DNA from: DASVWZ01 sp963715675
Lineage (GTDB): Bacteria; Acidobacteriota; Terriglobia; Terriglobales; Acidobacteriaceae
DNA length: 64,000 nt
Direction of reading: 5' to 3'
Assembly (NCBI GenBank): GCA_963715675.1
Contig: OY970265.1
Location: 1,178,001 to 1,242,000, forward strand
Below, piece after piece: positions 52,389 through 61,474 of the stretch (the first letter of the stretch is position 1; each line of letters begins with the position of its first letter). Both the position numbers and the translations under genes were made by a program. The notes beneath the pieces were generated by a model. The model was given only the letters and a program-made list of their open reading frames with translations, ran no database searches and was not told the origin of the DNA.

Positions 52389-53141
52389 TCACTCCTTGCC
52401 GGTCAGAGCGATTGAGAGCTCGGAAAAACTGCCTTGGCTGTTGCAGGTGACGTAGTTAAGCCCGAAAACCGCGGCGTTGAAGTAGCAATCGTTGAGATCG
52501 TTCTTCCAGCCATGATGGTTCTTTGGCTTCGCATCGAGCACGTTGACCACGTAGCCATAGCCAGTGTCATTGGTCGGCAGCAAGTTCACGTAATACACCC
52601 TGCCCTTCTTCAGTTTGCAGGGCTGCGAAAGGTTCTTGATGGTGATCGCAAAATCAGGGTTGGTGCCAGCAAACTGCTGATACACTCTTGCCGTGGCAGT
52701 GCCGCTAGTGTTGCAGACCGTCTTGCCAGCCTGTCCAGGCTTGATGCCGACCTGGACCACAAACGGAGTTGGGTTCACGAGTTCCAATCCGGCGGTGATG
52801 AACTCGATGAAGGTAACGCCCGTCACAGTTGCATCCCGATCCGGTTTCACTCCCACCCATGCTTGGCCTTCTAACTGGCCGTTGTTGTAGTCCCAGTTGA
52901 ACAGCCCATTGGCATTCGGGTCGGCAGAGTTGAAGTCACCGGCATAATATAGGCACGTCTTGGGCGGACAAAATGGTGGTTCGTAGATGCCCTTGTTCGC
53001 CACCGGCTCTGTGCCCCGCTGGGCAGACACTGCCTGAGTGTTCCCCGTCATGGTGACGGGCGGCAGAGCCCTACCGTCCTGCGTCACGGCGAAGGGAACG
53101 AACATTGCGACCAGGGTAAAGGCGATGAGCATCTTCCTCAT
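52389..53141 (-). CDS. Six-cysteine secreted protein, paralogue 2
   Basis: 250 residues. AGGAGG precedes the ATG at 53141. Signal peptide (LIAFTLVAMFVPFAVTQ). Conserved segments: FCPPKTCLYYAGDFNSADPN, GQAWVGVKPDRDATVTGVTF, VVQVGIKPGQAGKTVCNTSG, CKLKKGRVYYVNLLPTNDTG, NDLNDCYFNAAVFGLNYVTC and FSELSIALTGKE. Strongly similar to paralogue 3 (about 80% by eye) and more distantly to the protein at 37064. Tandem duplicate of 53289. Confidence 0.85.
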   Translation of the reverse strand: MRKMLIAFTLVAMFVPFAVTQDGRALPPVTMTGNTQAVSAQRGTEPVANKGIYEPPFCPPKTCLYYAGDFNSADPNANGLFNWDYNNGQLEGQAWVGVKPDRDATVTGVTFIEFITAGLELVNPTPFVVQVGIKPGQAGKTVCNTSGTATARVYQQFAGTNPDFAITIKNLSQPCKLKKGRVYYVNLLPTNDTGYGYVVNVLDAKPKNHHGWKNDLNDCYFNAAVFGLNYVTCNSQGSFSELSIALTGKE

Positions 53142-53288
53142 GGTGTCCTCCTGAGGATGTTCGTTGGGCGGGTGCGCCGAGGCACCGCCGCGCCAGCAAC
53201 AAATATAGTACACCCCTAACCCCAAATCTCAAGGGGTCTCTGGTCTCCATGGCCGCAGACCGGAGGTCGCATGGAGCTCATAGCTCGG

Positions 53289-54041
53289 TTACTCCTTGCC
53301 GGTCAGAGCGATCGAGAACTCGGAGAAACTGCCTTGGCTGTTGCAGGTGACGTAGTTAAGCCCGAAAACCGCGGCGTTGAAGTAGCAATCGTTGAGATGG
53401 TTTTTCCAGCCATGATGGTTCTTTGGCTTCGCATCTTCGACGTTGACCACGTAGCCATAGCCATTGTTAGACGTCGGCAGCAAGTTCACGTAATACACCC
53501 TGCCCTTCTTCAGCTTGCAGGGCTGCGAAAGGTTCTTGATGGTGATCGCAAAATCGGGGTCGGTGCCAAAAAATTCCTGATACCCGGTGGCCGTGGCCGT
53601 GCCGCTAGTGTTGCAGACCGTCTTGCCAGCCTGCCCAGGCTTGATGCCAACCTGAACGGCGAAAGGGGTCGGGTTCACGATCGGGAGGGCGCCGAACTGG
53701 AACTCAACAAAGGTAGCGCCGGTTACGATTGCGTCCCGATTCGGTTTCACTCCCACCCATACCTGGCCTTCTAACTGGCCGTCGTTGTAGTCCCAGTTGA
53801 ACAGGTCGTCGGCATTCAAGTTGGCGGAGTTGTAGTCACCGGCATAATACAAACACGTCTTGGGCGGGCAGAATGGTGGTTCGTAGGTGCCCTTCTTCAC
53901 CACCGGCTCTGTGCCCGGCTGGGCAGACACGACCTGAGTGTTCGCCCTCATGGTGACGGGCGGCAAAACCCTACCGTCCTGCGCCGCCGCAGTGAGACCG
54001 AGCGTTACGATTATCGTGAGCGCGAAACCTGCACTCCTCAT
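53289..54041 (-). CDS. Six-cysteine secreted protein, paralogue 3
   Basis: 250 residues from an ATG at 54041 with GGGGAGG before it. Signal peptide (GFALTIIVTLGLTAAAQ). The conserved frame is as in paralogue 2 but with FVEFQFGALPIVNPTPFAVQ and FFGTDPDFAITIKNLSQPCK. A long 5' frame is not used. The mature chain keeps all Cys residues. No functional motif known. The 148-bp gap to paralogue 2 contains its ribosome-binding region only. Confidence 0.85.
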   Translation of the reverse strand: MRSAGFALTIIVTLGLTAAAQDGRVLPPVTMRANTQVVSAQPGTEPVVKKGTYEPPFCPPKTCLYYAGDYNSANLNADDLFNWDYNDGQLEGQVWVGVKPNRDAIVTGATFVEFQFGALPIVNPTPFAVQVGIKPGQAGKTVCNTSGTATATGYQEFFGTDPDFAITIKNLSQPCKLKKGRVYYVNLLPTSNNGYGYVVNVEDAKPKNHHGWKNHLNDCYFNAAVFGLNYVTCNSQGSFSEFSIALTGKE

Positions 54042-54250
54042 AAGCGTCCTCCCCTTGTGACCTCTCAAGCGATTGCGCCGGGGTCCACGAGACAGGGCAA
54101 GTATATTCCCCTGCACCAAGAAAACGAGCGAATTTTTCGGCCTTCGGTCCGCACCCCTGCGAGGGAGTACCGTGATCTGGCTCACAGACGGGCGAAGGAG
54201 GCGCGGTTAGAGTCAGAGAAGTAATTCGTTCTGTAGAAAGGACTTCGTGC

Positions 54251-55792
54251 ATGGCTACGATCGTTTCCCCATCCACCCGGGTTTTGAATTCCGATTTGGC
54301 GCAAAGGGTCATGAGCGCCGATGAAGCTGCGGCTCTCATTAAGTCGGGCGACCAGATCGGCATGAGCGGGTTCACCGGATCTGGGTATCCCAAGGCCGTT
54401 CCGGTTGAACTGGCACGCCGCATTGCCGATGCGAACTTCCGCGGGAAGAAGTTTCAGGTGAGCGTGTTTACCGGAGCTTCGACTGGGCCGGAGCTGGATG
54501 GGGCGCTCGCCATGGCGGGAGGCATCCATCTGCGGCTTCCGTATCAGTCCGATCCGGAAACCCGCAAGCGGATCAACGCGGGCGAAATGGAATACATGGA
54601 CATTCACCTCAGCCATGTGGCACAGTTCGTGGAATACGGGTTTCTGGGCAAGCTCGATGTTGCGCTGATCGAAGTTACCGCAGTGCTTGAGGATGGACGG
54701 CTGATACCGAGCTCGTCGATCGGCAACAACAAGACCTGGATCGATCAAGCGGAGCGGGTGATCCTGGAAGTGAACTCGTGGCAGCCGGCGGCGCTCGAGG
54801 GCATGCACGACATCTATTACGGTTTGCAGCCGCCACCGAACCGGGGGCCGATACCCCTGGTGAGTACCGGCCAGCGTATTGGCACGCCATACCTGGAAGT
54901 GCCCGCGGAGAAGGTGGTGGCCATTGTGCTTACGGACTCTCCCGACCGGAACAGCGCCTTCAAACCGCCGGATGCATCGTCTCGGCGTATCGCCGGCCAT
55001 ATCCTGGAATTTCTCAACTGGGAAGTGCAGAAGGGCCGCATGCCTGCGAACCTGCTGCCGCTGCAATCCGGCGTCGGCAACATCGCCAATGCGGTTCTGT
55101 TTGGGCTGGAGGAAGGGCCGTTTGAAGGGCTGACCTCATACACCGAAGTGATTCAGGACGGCATGATACGCCTGCTGAAGTCCGGCAAGGTGACTTCGGC
55201 CTCGGCCACCGCGTTCTCGCTCAGCCCTGAGATGCTGACCGAGGTCAACGCGAATATGAGCAGCTACCGTAATCGCATTGTTTTGCGTCCGCAGGAGATT
55301 TCGAATCACCCGGAGATCATTCGCCGCCTGGGGGTAATCGCAATGAACGGCATGATCGAAGCCGACATTTACGGCAACGTCAACTCGACGCATGTGATGG
55401 GATCGCGTATCCAGAATGGCATTGGGGGGTCGGGGGACTTTGCCCGCAATGGGTATCTGTCAATCTTCATGGCGCCGTCGACGGCGCAGCACGGGACAAT
55501 CTCGACGATCGTGCCGATGGTGTCGCATGTGGACCACACCGAGCATGACGTGCAGGTCATTGTCACGGAGCACGGATTGGCCGATTTACGGGGGCTTTCG
55601 CCGCGCCAGCGTGCGCACCTCATCATCGAGAAGTGTTCCAGTCCGGACTACAAACCCTTGCTCCTGGATTATCTCAACCGTGCGGAACGGCTGTCGTACG
55701 GCAAGCATACGCCACACCTGCTGGGGGAATCGCTGGGCTGGCACAACCGTTATCTGCGAAGCGGAAAGATGCGCCCGCAGGAAGAGAACTGA
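54251..55792 (+). CDS. Acetyl-CoA hydrolase/transferase family, succinyl-CoA:acetate CoA-transferase type
   Basis: 513 residues. Class I CoA transferase fold of the AarC/Cat1 group: MSADEAAALIKSGDQIGMSG at the start, FTGASTGPELDGALA, LPLQSGVGNIANAVL, the catalytic Glu in SYTEVIQDGMIRL (about residue 299, near Glu294 in AarC) and NSTHVMGSRIQNGIGGSGD. These enzymes exchange CoA between succinate and acetate or related acids, which could salvage acetyl-CoA and succinyl-CoA from benzoate degradation; that link is only contextual. AAGGAC precedes the ATG. Confidence 0.92.
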   Translation: MATIVSPSTRVLNSDLAQRVMSADEAAALIKSGDQIGMSGFTGSGYPKAVPVELARRIADANFRGKKFQVSVFTGASTGPELDGALAMAGGIHLRLPYQSDPETRKRINAGEMEYMDIHLSHVAQFVEYGFLGKLDVALIEVTAVLEDGRLIPSSSIGNNKTWIDQAERVILEVNSWQPAALEGMHDIYYGLQPPPNRGPIPLVSTGQRIGTPYLEVPAEKVVAIVLTDSPDRNSAFKPPDASSRRIAGHILEFLNWEVQKGRMPANLLPLQSGVGNIANAVLFGLEEGPFEGLTSYTEVIQDGMIRLLKSGKVTSASATAFSLSPEMLTEVNANMSSYRNRIVLRPQEISNHPEIIRRLGVIAMNGMIEADIYGNVNSTHVMGSRIQNGIGGSGDFARNGYLSIFMAPSTAQHGTISTIVPMVSHVDHTEHDVQVIVTEHGLADLRGLSPRQRAHLIIEKCSSPDYKPLLLDYLNRAERLSYGKHTPHLLGESLGWHNRYLRSGKMRPQEEN

Positions 55793-55811
55793 AGAGTCAT
55801 CAGCAAGTTCT

Positions 55812-57554
55812 TCAGTGTTCCAGGCTGGTGGCGGGGAGCAGCAGGCGATCTTCTTTCGCGTCGTAATTGAAAATCTCGCCGAAGCGTCCCCAGTACAACA
55901 CGGTGTCGAGCTGCGCCTGAATTTCGTTTTCGGGGAAGTGCTTTTCCATGATGTCGCGGAAAAACTCCAGCGGCATGGTGCCATCCGATTTGCTTTGCAG
56001 CGCCGTCTGAATCTGCTGCAGCAACGGCACATGGGAGAGGGCGGCTTGGCGGAACAATTCTTTGCGCGCGGCGATATCCCCTTCAGCAAATGCCTTGCCC
56101 ACGGCAGTCAGTTCCACGTCTCCCTGATTTGAGGAGGTGAATCCGAGCAGGGTTGCCGCCTCGACGATGGGCAGCAGGTCATCCACTTCCATCGCGAGTT
56201 CTTCGGCAACGTGGTAGAGGTCGTCGGCGCCGCCGCGATCCGCGAGCAACTCGATCAGCCCGGCAATGCCTCCGGGGCGGGCGTGCGGCAACATGGGATA
56301 AGCCGATTTTGCCCGGAGTGCGACCCCGGCGGGAAGGGAATGCTCGAACTGCGGCCGGGTCATGACCTTGTAGATGTAGTCGACGTAAAGCAGAAACTCA
56401 GCTGTGTTGCGATCCCGAGGATGGCGCAGGCCGATGCGAAAATCGGCGCGGATCTTGGCCGGGTTTCGTCCCAGCACGATGACCCGGTCGGCAAGAAGGA
56501 CGGCTTCCTCAATATTGTGGGTGACCAGAAAAATACTTCGGGTCGGGATCTTCTTTCCGAGCCACAGTTCGAGGAGTTCGCCGCGCAGATTCTCCGCGGT
56601 CAGGACATCGAGCGCGGAAAAAGGTTCGTCCATGAACAGGACTTCGGGTTCGACTGCCAGCGCCCGGGCAAAGCCCACCCGCTGCTTCATGCCGCCGCTG
56701 AGTTCTTTGGGATAAGCCGTCTCGAACCCTTTCAGGCCGACTGAATCCAGGGCGCGCATGGCGCGCAGATGACGCTCGGGATGGGGCATTCCGCGGGCGA
56801 TCAGCGGCGCTTCAACATTGTCGAGCACGGTCAGCCAAGGAAACAGCGCGAAACTTTGAAACACAATGGCGGCATTCGGGCGGCTCTCACTCAGCGGTCT
56901 GCCATGCCACAACACCTGGCCCGCGGAAGGAGCCGCAAGTCCCGCGAGAATGCGAAGCAGCGTGGACTTTCCGGAGCCTGACGCGCCGAGCAATGCAATG
57001 ATTGTGCCCGACTCCAGCGCCAGGCTGGTCGGGGCAATGACCTGCACTTGCCGGCCATCGGGCTGGGCAAAACTTTTCTCGACACTCTGGGCTTCCAGAA
57101 TGGTCTCGCCGCGATCGATCGTAGGTGGTGGAACCGGTTGCAGCAGGTCGGTGCGCTTCGGCGGTGTGTATCGAGGTGTAGTTTCGGCGGGGGTGGGTTG
57201 AGTTCCGCTGGCTCCACCTAATTCGTTCATCAATTGCTGCCACGCTTCCTCGGGCAGTTCATCGAGAAAGCGGAGGCGGTCGGTAGGGTCGGCCTTGTCG
57301 ATGATGGCGCGCATCTCATTGACGGGTCGCTCGTGCAGCAGAACGTAGGCGTGGTAGTAGGGGAAGTGAGGGAAAAGCGCGGCGGCGAATCCGGTTGACA
57401 AAGCCCGGAAGAGAGCCTGCTGTTCTTCAAACGACAGGTCAGCCAGAAGGGAACTGGCGCGCTCGGCGGGGAGGAGTTCCAACGCAGCGGCAGCTTGGTT
57501 GGACTTGCCTTGCGCGATTTCCTGTCGAAGCTGGTTCGTGTCGAATGTGTTCAT
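55812..57554 (-). CDS. ABC transporter ATPase (TauB/SsuB/NrtD type) fused to an MgtE-N-like domain
   Basis: 580 residues. Residues 1-115 form a helical superhelix with LELLPAERASSLLADLSFEE and ADPTDRLRFLDELPEEAWQQ, the pattern of MgtE intracellular N-domains. The ATPase (about 150-400) has Walker A LLGASGSGKST (189-198), Q-loop FQSFALFPW, signature LSGGMKQRVGFARAL and Walker B VLFMDEPFSALD. The C-terminal 150 residues match the AAA-associated domain of some nitrate/taurine ATPases. No permease or binding protein is adjacent. The ATG at 57554 is used; a longer frame is not gene-like. Convergent with the CoA transferase gene. Confidence 0.85.
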   Translation of the reverse strand: MNTFDTNQLRQEIAQGKSNQAAAALELLPAERASSLLADLSFEEQQALFRALSTGFAAALFPHFPYYHAYVLLHERPVNEMRAIIDKADPTDRLRFLDELPEEAWQQLMNELGGASGTQPTPAETTPRYTPPKRTDLLQPVPPPTIDRGETILEAQSVEKSFAQPDGRQVQVIAPTSLALESGTIIALLGASGSGKSTLLRILAGLAAPSAGQVLWHGRPLSESRPNAAIVFQSFALFPWLTVLDNVEAPLIARGMPHPERHLRAMRALDSVGLKGFETAYPKELSGGMKQRVGFARALAVEPEVLFMDEPFSALDVLTAENLRGELLELWLGKKIPTRSIFLVTHNIEEAVLLADRVIVLGRNPAKIRADFRIGLRHPRDRNTAEFLLYVDYIYKVMTRPQFEHSLPAGVALRAKSAYPMLPHARPGGIAGLIELLADRGGADDLYHVAEELAMEVDDLLPIVEAATLLGFTSSNQGDVELTAVGKAFAEGDIAARKELFRQAALSHVPLLQQIQTALQSKSDGTMPLEFFRDIMEKHFPENEIQAQLDTVLYWGRFGEIFNYDAKEDRLLLPATSLEH

Positions 57555-57685
57555 GTGGGCCGCATGGATCTGAGTCTGAAAGCAACTCAGAGCGGTTTCC
57601 GGGCGGCAGAAAATACTATAATCGTGATTGGCGAGCAGTGCATGATGTTTGCGCCGATATCCACCCGCGGCAGAAGGTAAGGTAA

Positions 57686-57880
57686 ATGCCACCAGAAACC
57701 CCATCCCGTCCCGGTCCGAACTCCGAGAATGCGCCAGCCGTCCAACACGTTTCGGGTGCACACGAATTGCTGGTCGCACTACGGGGAAAGATTGGAGAAC
57801 ATCCCGAACTGGCGGAAGCCATCACCAAGCTGGAAACTGCGTTGAGTCTCCTGACGCTTGATACGGGTGGTTTGCTGTAG
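57686..57880 (+). CDS. Small hypothetical protein
   Basis: 64 residues. Unstructured Pro-rich N-terminus, then HELLVALRGKIGEHPELAEAITKLETALSLLTLD, an amphipathic helix pair. GAAGGTAAGG precedes the ATG. Divergent from the ABC gene. No family recognised. Confidence 0.5.
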   Translation: MPPETPSRPGPNSENAPAVQHVSGAHELLVALRGKIGEHPELAEAITKLETALSLLTLDTGGLL

Positions 57881-57896
57881 GAGGCTTAGAAGGTAG

Positions 57897-57917
57897 GGGC
57901 GGACGGCCCGTCCGCCC
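57897..57917. repeat. Short palindrome
   Basis: GGGCGGACGG (57897-57906), one base, then CCGTCCGCCC (57908-57917). It lies 17 bp after the small gene. No T-run. Confidence 0.6.
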
Positions 57918-58042
57918 ATGCGGTGCGAAGCGCCGCAGTTGGTTTTCATGGGTTGTGGCGTGATGCCAACGAAAGCGGCGAGCCAAGCTCGCCCGCCCGG
58001 ACGACGACGTCGGGGCCTAAGCGGGTTCGTTGTTTGCTAGTT

Positions 58043-58291
58043 CTACTCTTTCGAGCTGCGGCGCCACAGCGGAGTGTCGGGCTGCCAGCTATGGACGTCC
58101 TTTTCAAAGTCCCCGGGCTTCCAGTCGGCGCAGGCGGTCTGGGCTTTGGGCTCAGCCGTTTCGTGTTCCGACAGGCACTTTTCCAGCCTGGCTCTAAGGT
58201 TACTGTCGTTCAACAGGCCAAGCAGTTCGGCCCGGTGCATGGCATCGAGCCCTTGCAGTAACGGGCACTTCAGCAGATCTTCCTGTTTCAT
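58043..58291 (-). CDS. Small hypothetical protein
   Basis: 82 residues. Starts MKQEDLLKCPLLQGLDAMHR, a short helical motif seen before cyclic-nucleotide-binding domains, then LLNDSNLRARLEKCLSEHET and an acidic tail. GAGG lies before the ATG. It stands alone between two other genes. No function assigned. Confidence 0.55.
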   Translation of the reverse strand: MKQEDLLKCPLLQGLDAMHRAELLGLLNDSNLRARLEKCLSEHETAEPKAQTACADWKPGDFEKDVHSWQPDTPLWRRSSKE

Positions 58292-58449
58292 TGTCCTACC
58301 TCACATGGGTTTCGGAATACGCAACGGCCCAACACTCGATTACAGAGGTGTGGCGAGCATCTGGCAGTGATGTCCGCCACGAGGGTTTGTGAGGCTAATC
58401 ACAAAGCGGAGAGAGGAGGAGTCTTTGTGGGCAGTTTCGATGAAATTGG

Positions 58450-59037
58450 CTAACTGCTTTGTTTGAGCTCGAGCAGTACCTGGCGGGCGATTTCCTTCAG
58501 GGTTTCGAAAACTCCGATTCCCTGGAAGGCTACCGCTTCCAGGGCCGGTTCATCTTTGCGCCGAAGCTGCTGGCTAAGAGTATCGACAGGCAGGATGTTG
58601 GGCAGGTCGCGTTTGTTCAATTGCAGGACGTAAGGAATCTTGTGGAAGTCGTAGCCATGTTCCTTGAGGTTGTCCATCAGGTTGTCGAGAGCTTCGACGT
58701 TGGCGTCCATGCGCTCCTGCTGGGAATCGGCAACAAAGACGATGCCATCGACCCCGCGCAGAATCAGCTTGCGGCTGGCGTCGTAGAAAACCTGTCCGGG
58801 TACCGTATAAAGGTGGATTCGGGTTTTGAAGCCGCGCACCGAGCCGAGATCCAGCGGCAGAAAGTCGAAAAACAAGGTCCGATCGGTCTCGGTTGCCAGA
58901 GAGATCATCTTGCCCTTCTGCTGTTCGGCAGTTTTCTGGTAGATGAATTGGAGATTGGTTGTCTTGCCGCCCAGCCCGGCGCCGTAGTATACGATCTTGC
59001 AGTTGATCTCGCGGGCCGCAAAGTTGATGAAACTCAA
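58450..59037 (-). CDS. mglA: MglA-like small GTPase
   Basis: 195 residues, Ras-like. P-loop GAGLGGKTT (19-26 region), switch II-type LYTVPGQVFYDASRK, NKRD in LQLNKRDLPN and FQGIGVFETLKEI as the G5 region. MglA sets cell polarity and gliding or pilus reversal in myxobacteria and is common in Acidobacteriota. No MglB partner is adjacent. The start is TTG at 59037 with GAGGAAAG before it. Confidence 0.9.
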   Translation of the reverse strand: MSFINFAAREINCKIVYYGAGLGGKTTNLQFIYQKTAEQQKGKMISLATETDRTLFFDFLPLDLGSVRGFKTRIHLYTVPGQVFYDASRKLILRGVDGIVFVADSQQERMDANVEALDNLMDNLKEHGYDFHKIPYVLQLNKRDLPNILPVDTLSQQLRRKDEPALEAVAFQGIGVFETLKEIARQVLLELKQSS

Positions 59038-59293
59038 AGACTTTCCTCGAAATGCGGCAGACGCTCCTTAACCTTGTCCGGCGCCGCCACGTCTAGTTTT
59101 CTTAGCTTGGTACTGCTCGTTTTATATCACAACCGGGGAGAACGGGCAGGTTACCCAGGTTACCCCCTATGAACGACCCAGCCCGGCGAAGGTGAAAACT
59201 CTTTCACTCTGTTGCAGATGCTTGAGCGCGGAGTACAATGGCTGCCGCTTCTCAGGGTGAGGCAGAAACTCGCCCCAGATTAAGGAGATCTCC

Positions 59294-60352
59294 ATGCAAA
59301 ACCGCCCCCAGTGGTTCAAGCTTTCGATCGCACTGTTCACCTTGGCAACCGCATCTTCGGTCTTTGCTGCCGCCGGCAAGTTTGTTCTGGTCGGCACCAT
59401 GACCACGGCTCGCGCTCTCCACGGCCTGGCATTACTACCTGACGGCAAGGTTCTGGTCGCCGGAGGAGTCAACGGTTCCGGGGATCAATCGAGCGCGGAA
59501 ATTTTCGACCCCGCTTCGGGCAAGTTCACCGCCACTGGAAGCATGGCAGAAACCCGCCAATTCTGCGGGCTGGCCAATCATCCGGTGACGCTGAAAAACG
59601 GCAAAGTATTAATCGCGGGCGGATACAACGGTCAGGTCTTGTCGACGGCGGAACTCTACGACCAGAGTTCCGGCACGTTCAGCCAGACGGGAAGCATGTC
59701 GGCCGAACGCTGGTGTCCGACGGTGACGCTGTTGACCGATGGAAAAGTCCTGGTGGCGGGCGGTTACTCTCAGACTGGAGGCTATCAAAACACCGCTGAA
59801 CTTTACGACCCGAGCCGCGGAACCTTTTCCGCAACCGGCAATATGACCACCGCCCGGGATTCCGCCATGGCGACGCTGCTGAGCAACGGCAAGGTGCTCC
59901 TCGTGGGCGGAGCCGATCCGAACGAATTGAAGTCCGCTGAAATTTATGATCCGTCGACGGGGAAATTCAAGGCGACAGGAAGCCTGCCCGCTCCTCTGGA
60001 ATGGCCGTATACCGGGTTAGCTCTGCTCAAGAATGGCGAGGTGCTGGTGACCGGCTTCTCGCAAGGAAGCGCGGCACAACTGTACAACCCAAAGAGCGGC
60101 AAGTTTACTTCTACCGGAACCGAGAATTTCAGCGATGTGGGTGATACCGACATTGCTCTGAAAACCGGCGATGTGATTAACGTTGGCCCATCCGGCAATC
60201 TCTACGTGGCAAAGAGTGGCACGTTCAGCGCGGGTCCAACCATGATTGCTGACTACAGTTCCGCGATTCGTTTGAAGAACGGCAAAGTTCTGGTCTGCGG
60301 CGGGATACCGTACGACCAACGAGCAGGAGTGTATACCCCGCCGAAAAAGTAG
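59294..60352 (+). CDS. Secreted kelch-like repeat protein
   Basis: 352 residues with a signal peptide (LSIALFTLATASSVFA). At least six repeats of about 45 residues carry GKVLVAGG or GKVLLVGG with a following STAELYDQSSGTFSQTGSM-type strand, the kelch/attractin fold pattern, likely a beta-propeller. Domains of this kind bind proteins or glycans. AAGGAG precedes the ATG. It is flanked by unrelated genes. Confidence 0.88.
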   Translation: MQNRPQWFKLSIALFTLATASSVFAAAGKFVLVGTMTTARALHGLALLPDGKVLVAGGVNGSGDQSSAEIFDPASGKFTATGSMAETRQFCGLANHPVTLKNGKVLIAGGYNGQVLSTAELYDQSSGTFSQTGSMSAERWCPTVTLLTDGKVLVAGGYSQTGGYQNTAELYDPSRGTFSATGNMTTARDSAMATLLSNGKVLLVGGADPNELKSAEIYDPSTGKFKATGSLPAPLEWPYTGLALLKNGEVLVTGFSQGSAAQLYNPKSGKFTSTGTENFSDVGDTDIALKTGDVINVGPSGNLYVAKSGTFSAGPTMIADYSSAIRLKNGKVLVCGGIPYDQRAGVYTPPKK

Positions 60353-60409
60353 ATAAACAGCAACGCTGGGTGGGACGGCGTCCTGGTCGAGCCGGGGTTA
60401 CGAGGGACC

Positions 60410-61474
60410 TCAAGTTTCAGTTCCAGTATGCGGCTGAAAGTGCTGGAAATAATGGCGTTGGAAGTAGAACGCCACGTTTACCAGCGCAATCATCACCGGC
60501 ACTTCGACCAGGGGTCCAATGACTGCGGCGAAGGCGGCGCCGGAGTTGATGCCAAAAACCGAAACTGCGACGGCGATCGCCAGTTCAAAGTTATTCGAGG
60601 CGGCGGTGAAGGCCAGCGTGGTGGTTTGGGAGTAGTCCGCGCCGAGTTTCTTCCCCATGAAAAACGACACCAGGAACATGACCACAAAGTAGATCAGCAG
60701 GGGAACGGCGATTCGCAGAACATCGAGCGGCAGGCGAACGATGTATTCGCCTTTCAGCGAGAACATCACCACAATCGTGAACAACAGGGCAATGAGCGTC
60801 AACGGGCTCACACGGGGAACGAAGCGGTGGTCGTACCAATCGCGCCCTTTGGCCCGAACCAGCAGAGTGCGGGTTAAAAAGCCGGCGAGAAACGGGATGC
60901 CGAGGTAGATGAAAACACTCCTGGCGATTTCGGCGATGGAGACATGGACAATCGCACCCTGAAGCCCAAGCTTGGCAGGGAGGAGGGTGATGAACATCCA
61001 GGCATAGGGCGAATAGAAGAGCACCTGAAACAGCGAATTGAAGGCCACCAGGCCAGCCGCGTATTCGGTGTTGCCCTTGGCCAGTTCATTCCACACGATG
61101 ACCATGGCGATGCAGCGCGCCAATCCAATCATGATGAGCCCGGCCATGTATTCCGGATATCCGCGCAGGAATACAACCGCCAGGACGAACATCAGGATTG
61201 GCCCGACGATCCAGTTCTGTACCAGGGATAACCCGAGGATTCGCTTGTTCCGGAATACCTCGTGCAGTTCCTCGTAGCGTACCTTGGTAAACGGCGGGTA
61301 CATCATGAGAATCAGTCCCACCGCGATAGGAATCGAAGTGGTGCCGAGGCTGAAACGATTCAGGAACGGCACGACTCCGGGCACGAGCCACCCGAGCACG
61401 ACGCCGGCGACCATCGCCGCGAAAATCCAGGCGGTCAGATAACGATCCAGAAAACTTAGGCGCCGCGTGGTCAT
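60410..61474 (-). CDS. acr3: ACR3-family arsenite efflux transporter
   Basis: 354 residues with ten predicted membrane segments. Family features: YLTAWIFAAMVAGVVLGWLV, YPPFTKVRYEELHEVFRN and SLVQNWIVGPILMFVLAVVF (ACR3 first helices), GLIMIGLARCIAMVIVWNEL with the essential Cys. Extrudes arsenite using the proton gradient. The ATG at 61474 overlaps the arsC stop by 4 bp. Last gene of the ars operon. Confidence 0.93.
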   Translation of the reverse strand: MTTRRLSFLDRYLTAWIFAAMVAGVVLGWLVPGVVPFLNRFSLGTTSIPIAVGLILMMYPPFTKVRYEELHEVFRNKRILGLSLVQNWIVGPILMFVLAVVFLRGYPEYMAGLIMIGLARCIAMVIVWNELAKGNTEYAAGLVAFNSLFQVLFYSPYAWMFITLLPAKLGLQGAIVHVSIAEIARSVFIYLGIPFLAGFLTRTLLVRAKGRDWYDHRFVPRVSPLTLIALLFTIVVMFSLKGEYIVRLPLDVLRIAVPLLIYFVVMFLVSFFMGKKLGADYSQTTTLAFTAASNNFELAIAVAVSVFGINSGAAFAAVIGPLVEVPVMIALVNVAFYFQRHYFQHFQPHTGTET

